64,000 nt of DNA from Tubiluchus corallicola (taxonomy: Eukaryota > Priapulida > Priapulimorpha > Priapulimorphida > Tubiluchidae), in assembly GCA_030141605.1 (NCBI GenBank), contig JAQGDQ010000061.1:349996-413995 (forward strand), written 5' to 3'. Below are positions 50,901 through 64,000 of this stretch, one piece after another; position 1 is the first letter of the stretch; every line of letters begins with the position of its first letter. A program made the position numbers and the translations under genes. The notes below the pieces were generated by a model, which was given only the letters and a program-made list of their open reading frames with translations, was not told the DNA's origin and searched no databases.

Positions 50901-52289
50901 GATATGACTTTTAATAGCACAGACGATCTGTTTAATTTGAGCCGGAATCATGTGCAAAAGTATTACAGATATACTAAATTTATTCCCATATCAATCTCGC
51001 TACAATACTATTGTATAGTATAAACGCAAGGATGTATGTAGAGTGAATATTTATTGTTATTATTATTATTTTGTTGTGAAGTGTTTGCTGGACTAATATC
51101 AATAAACTACTATTAACACCTAATTAACTAATTAACAATAATGGCTATGCAAATTCTGAATTGAACTGCCCCATTCTAGAAAGTATGAAGCACATTTCTC
51201 ACACTGCGTTAGGGGGACAAGACAACACGCCAGTAATTTTACTCTCTATTCATTTAAATGCCAGGAAGTCCAAGAGATACTCGCCAAATCGTTTGCTAGC
51301 TTTTATACGTAGTTTAGTGTCATGTGATTTAATTTTAACCAGTGTGAATTTCATTTAGGTTTTATAATGATCGTTTAATTACAGCCCATCTTTAGTGTGA
51401 TTTTAATTACGCTGCTTAGAGTATGATTTTATAAATTACCAATTAATATTCGTTCATTAATTTCTTTTACCTTTTTTACGCGCCCGTTTACCTTTCCAAA
51501 CGGTAGGTAAACCGTTTGGAAACTTACATTTTTACGTATTAGATTCACACATAGACACGGAAACACTGAAAATATTTAAACTGTTATTATTAATAATAAA
51601 TAAAAATTTTAAATATCATTTTAATGTCGGTGGTACCCTGAGGGCGGGTATTGTCGTGGGTTGGGTGACCGAGTGGTTTAAATTTCGGCCTGGAACCACG
51701 CAGTCTTGAGTTCAATTCTAGCGGCAGCCAACGCAAGACATATTCTCTACCGTTAGTATGTCAGTGTCGTTCGTGCTAATATTGTCCGATAAACGAGCGA
51801 TGAACGATGTTGTATTTTTACCGTCTTTGTCTAGGTCATAATTATATCATGGTGTATAAACTGTAATATCAATATTTCAATGCTAGGAGATTCTATGATG
51901 TATGGAACAATCGGTTCAGGATCGTGTGTCAATGGAAGAGATTTTAGCACACCAGACAGAGATAATGATATTCATAGCCTTGATTGTGCCTCCATATCCT
52001 ACATGACGTAAGTTTATTTCTGTAAAGTGTCTCACGAACAATACTAAATTTTACGAGTTTAGAATTTAGCAAATAAACATAATGCAGAGTTAAGGAAGAA
52101 TAAGTGGATTTTGTTGTGTTATATTCCAGTGGAGGATGGTGGTTCAGCGCTTGTGGATTTGCCAATCTGAACGCTCCCTATAGAAACTATGACAACCGCA
52201 ATACGAACGGCGTCGGTTGGTACACTCTTTTTAACTCGATGGCCAAATCACTGGAAGGAACAGAAATGAAAGTTCGACCCAAACAATAA
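47979..52289 (+). CDS. Secreted PAN-like / Thr-rich / fibrinogen-like domain protein B (6 coding exons, 383 aa)
   Basis: Coding exons are 48093-48399, 48898-49193, 49394-49490, 50290-50460, 51887-52007 and 52130-52289. Exons 3-6 have exactly the same lengths (97, 171, 121, 160) and phases as gene A, which proves a tandem duplication. A matching acceptor (TTTTTCAG) at 47978 marks the probable start of the exon's 5' UTR. The ATG at 48117 (MSFFQLC) is an alternative start that gives a cleaner signal peptide. The fibrinogen-like domain keeps YCDM, the DRDND loop and [14 protein letters not shown]. The Thr stalk is short, with no minisatellite. The PAN-like domain has lost two cysteines kept in A (AEC to ARR, IMC to TVR). 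A SINE sits in intron 5-6 spacing, just before exon 5. Confidence 0.9.
51493..51522. repeat. Short perfect hairpin in intron 4 of gene B
   Basis: TTTCCAAACGGT and its reverse complement separated by six bases. Confidence 0.7.
51653..51836 (+). mobile_element. tRNA-derived SINE, copy 2, in intron 4 of gene B
   Basis: The head GGGTTGGGTGACCGAGTGGTTTAAATTTCGG and the B-box region GAGTTCAATTC match copy 1 at 4986, as do parts of the tail (GAGCGATGAACG, TTTTTACCGTCTTTGTCT). It ends about 50 bases upstream of exon 5. Confidence 0.72.
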
Positions 52290-53083
52290 ACTACTAAAGA
52301 ATGTACGTCATAATTGTGTTCAGTATTTTTCATTGTTATTTTCATTGTATCTTTGCATTGTTATTTTCACAATAGAAGTCTTTCTGCGAGTTGACGAAGT
52401 AGGTACGGCGTACCTGTAAACCATCTTAACTGAGCAATGTAACAATGGCAAGTTTTCGAAAACTGTAATTATTCAAACTATATTTTTATCCAAAATTTTT
52501 TGCAGCTGAGACTTTGCTATGGATGTGGTAGATGTTGTAAATCAAATAAATGTTTTGCCGAATTTAAATTTCAAATTTCACCAGAAAAGCAGTTTCTTTC
52601 TCACACGGAAAAACCATAATAAATTATTTATTATACAAACGATGTTAGTTAGTTTGTATTTTTGTTTGTGTGTATGTTTCTATGTATGTAGGGTGGTTTA
52701 TTAGTGTGTTTGTTAACGGGATTACGCAAAACTACTTAACAGATTTCCACAAAACTTTGTGGAGAAGTTGGCTTATATTATTCGACAAAAAGTTCGGACT
52801 TAGCTGACATTAAACTTGAACCATATTATATCAAAGATATTGTGCACGCGCTGCGGTGTACAAAACTCTTTGAAAATTTTGTTTTATTTAAAATTTATTA
52901 GTTATCACTAAAATTAATAATAACACACCACAATCAGGCGAGAAGCAGTTGCTGTACTATCATAGTGAAACATGGATGCATTCACTGGAACCAGCGAATG
53001 GTGAAGGGAGAGATTACATACACTAAAGACCCCAATGAGTAATTACTAAAATTAAAATCTGTGTTACAAACTGGCTGGACATC
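52290..53083. other. Convergent intergenic region between gene B and the WSC gene
   Basis: AATAAA at 52545-52550 is a candidate polyadenylation signal for gene B. A stretch at about 52700-52860 (GGGATTACGCAAAACTACTT, then TTTCCACAAAACTTTGTGGAG) reads like a fragment of a dispersed repeat family, but there is no second copy here to prove it. Confidence 0.4.
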
Positions 53084-53089
53084 TTTATT
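53084..53089 (-). terminator. Candidate polyadenylation signal of the WSC gene
   Basis: TTTATT on the plus strand (AATAAA on the coding strand), about 85 bases past the stop codon. Confidence 0.5.
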
Positions 53090-53172
53090 ATTGCTCTGTA
53101 AGCACATAGTAACATTCTTCCTCATTTTGAAATCATAAAATTAATTATTATTTTGCGGTCATTTGTTAAAGC

Positions 53173-61974
<8,802 letters not shown>

Positions 61975-63043
61975 CTGTTGTAAATATGTAAAAAAATCCA
62001 TGGCTATAAAAATTATGCATTCGTAATAATTCTGTTAAGCTCTCATCCAGATAATGACTGTTTCAGGTACTGGAGTCTAAGAGCTAGTATAAAGGATAAA
62101 TGTTGTTAATGAATGGTAAGCAAACAATGGCGATTTTCTAGCGGTTCTAACAGTCTTTGCCAGATTCATTTTCATATGATACTTACTTATATACCTTCAT
62201 TGGAAAGACCTTGACGTATGATACTAGGTTTGCTATTTCTCGCATAGTCGGTATAATTATAGACACGCAATTGTAAGATAAGCTAACCATTGTCTAATTA
62301 TAACTGTTTTCGTGTTACATCTGTTTCTAACATTACAAGCAGAGAGTTTTGTGAAGCCTTTATTCACGTGTATCATACGTCCCAATGATTATGCTTTTTA
62401 TAATGAGAGAATAGTTATTAGGATAGTTATTTTTCCCACAATGACGTCTTCTGTCTTAATAGACCCCATAAATATCTCATGACTGAGATCAGACACTAAT
62501 AGCGGAAGTGTGATACTTGAGTTGTGTCATGATGTGGATAAGCGTTGTTTTTGTAGGCGCTAAGGAGCTTCATTAAAAAGGCACAAAAGCGTAGCACGGT
62601 GGGGGCGACAGGGGGCAATCGCTTTCTTCTAGAGTTCAATGGCTGTTAAGTATTAATTACTAATCTGATATTAATAAAACAATTAACAAAAGTTTTCAAA
62701 TTACAAAACAATAGCCTATTCTGTAAATGCCGATTGTATTATTGTGAAAACTTGCAGTGTTCTGTATCTTTCATAATCGTTGCATGTTTCATGCTGGAGC
62801 TGAATGTTTAAGGACTGCCGTGTTACGAGCAACTAATGAATAGATGTCACATCATATTCAGTAGTACGGAATGGCAATGATTTCACAAACATTAATCAGC
62901 ATTCAACTTCATTTGCTAATTCCTTCTTTATATTCGTAACAGTGTGTACTTATCGTCATTTAAATTACATCTAAAAACACCTGGGTTTCAACAAACGACC
63001 CATATATTACTCGTATGGTGATCGTAGACTAGCTGTTCAGCAA
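61975..63043. other. Non-coding stretch upstream of the first visible WSC exon
   Basis: No signal-peptide exon with the required phase 1 donor was recognised on the minus strand. The in-frame upstream Met (MHNFYSHGF) could only work by reading through the AG acceptor at 61975-61976. Confidence 0.4.
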
Positions 63044-63375
63044 ACACGAATGCGGGTTGGCTTTCCTCAAGTAAATTTGGTCTGAGTCAGAGAGGATGTA
63101 AAAACTATGATGGAACCCCTGTTCTACCTACTTGTAGATGCGGTGGCCCTTTTGAAACCATTAATCATTTTCTAATTAGCTGCCCGTTATATCTCCAGGC
63201 TCGAGATATATTGTTAAGCAAGCAGTGTACTTTGTTAATTCGTCATAATATTGGCGTTTATAATTTGTCATCAAATAAACTCGTTTATCTGCTTCTTCAT
63301 GGTAATCAACACTTAAATATAACTGTCAATGTTCAAGTATTTAAGCTTGTACAGAAATTTATATTTCTAACTTAG
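63044..63375 (+). pseudogene. 3' tail of a LINE ORF2 (C-terminal zinc-knuckle region)
   Basis: The plus-strand reading gives TRMRVGFPQ in one frame. After a one-base shift it gives CRCGGPFETINHFLISCPLY, then QARDILL, and a stop at 63373-63375. RLRxGxSxLN, then CxCGxxETxxHFLxxCPxY, is the classical C-terminal signature of ORF2 in Jockey- and CR1-like LINEs. The frameshift and missing 5' part mark it as a dead-on-arrival copy. It is a different family from the one at 16883-17820, whose end has WIGHALR and WxxAVDR. Confidence 0.8.
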
Positions 63376-64000
63376 CGCTTCTAATCACTGTGCTAATTTA
63401 TATTGATTACGTAGTACATAATATTAATGTCTTTCTCAACATTATGCTATGTATGTGTCTATGCTAGTAGTCATACTGCAATGCTTCTACTGTTTGTCTA
63501 TTGTCTGCACTCTACTAAGTGTCACGTTTCATTGGTGAGAACATTTATCAGTTGTTAAAAACTGTATGTTCAAGCCACATTGCAATATTTCTTATTTAAT
63601 AAAAATATGTTTAAACCAAACTAATGCATAGAAAAGAGTTATTCTGGTGAAGTACCGTAAACTCAGTGTGATTGTTAGAAAAAAAAAATCGCTCATCTTT
63701 ACCCTATCATGTCGAAAGAGGAAAGTCCAGGCGCAAAAAACCGCACACTTTGTGGTTTCACCCGCGAAGCAAATGATCAAAACATTAAAAGGTAGGGCGC
63801 CAAATGTTTTTTGCTCCCAGGGGCCACAAGTACTTGCTACGCCACTAATGCACTGCAAAAATCAGATTCATAGCTATATGACTATTATCAAGTGCAAATA
63901 CAAATTTTGGAAAGCTAAAGGCAACACTAGACCGATGCATTGTCATTTCGTCATTTATTTGCATCTACTGGGTATTCAACCTTTCTTGAATAGATAAAAA
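63376..64000. other. End of window, non-coding
   Basis: Includes the likely 3' UTR of the LINE copy, ending in an A/T-rich tract near 63590-63610. No gene recognised. Confidence 0.35.

Noticed and set aside
63592-63858. Signal-peptide exon of the WSC gene (MSDFFFLTITLSL... within an 88-aa minus frame)
   Set aside because: The hydrophobic stretch is suggestive, but the only nearby donor gives phase 2, whereas the first WSC exon needs phase 1.

Overview
This is eukaryotic DNA. It is AT-rich and intron-rich, has GT..AG splice sites throughout, and is full of microsatellites and dispersed repeats. The gene content (a CYP2-clade P450, an intronless polycystin-1 family gene, PAN plus fibrinogen-domain lectins, a WSC-domain receptor, and a Gly/Tyr-rich secreted protein like those of shell or cuticle) suggests an invertebrate metazoan. 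A lophotrochozoan, perhaps a mollusc, is my best guess, but that placement is inference.

Layout. 1-6.6 kb is repeat-rich non-coding DNA holding an (AAT)n tract, a 3.0 kb hairpin element and a tRNA-derived SINE. At 6.6-6.8 kb (-) there is one orphan first exon (MGCGASK start, DUF4062-like). 8.0-13.5 kb (+) is a complete six-exon cytochrome P450 of 501 aa. 13.9-19.2 kb holds two foldback-type inverted-repeat regions and a decayed LINE reverse transcriptase. 19.68-20.68 kb (+) is a two-exon gene for a 99-aa secreted Gly/Tyr-rich protein. 21.45-22.36 kb holds an old fragment of a polycystin-like gene and its flank. 22.58-30.72 kb (-) is a 2712-aa single-exon polycystin-1-like receptor/channel with WSC, REJ, a Cys-rich block, an extracellular PLAT, GPS, a second PLAT and a channel region. 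31.6-35.9 kb is repeats. 36.7-41.3 kb and 48.1-52.3 kb (+) are two tandem paralogues (PAN-like domain, Thr-rich stalk, fibrinogen-like domain) with identical splice phases. The 42.6-46.8 kb between them holds (GA)n tracts, an inverted copy of 31.6-32.1 kb, and a recent truncated copy of the polycystin gene. 53.2-62.0 kb (-) is a nine-exon (5' incomplete) type I membrane protein with three WSC domains. The end of the window carries the tail of a second LINE.

Functional reading. Most of the genes encode secreted or surface proteins with carbohydrate- or lipid-binding modules (WSC, REJ, PLAT, fibrinogen-like, PAN). This would suit cell recognition, gamete interaction or innate immunity, but nothing in the sequence links them into one pathway. 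The most unusual object is the polycystin-like gene, with its Cys-rich insert and a PLAT domain on the outer side of the GPS, together with the broken copies of it around the locus. All exon models were built by eye from splice consensus, reading-phase continuity and recognisable domain motifs. No alignment or database search was run.
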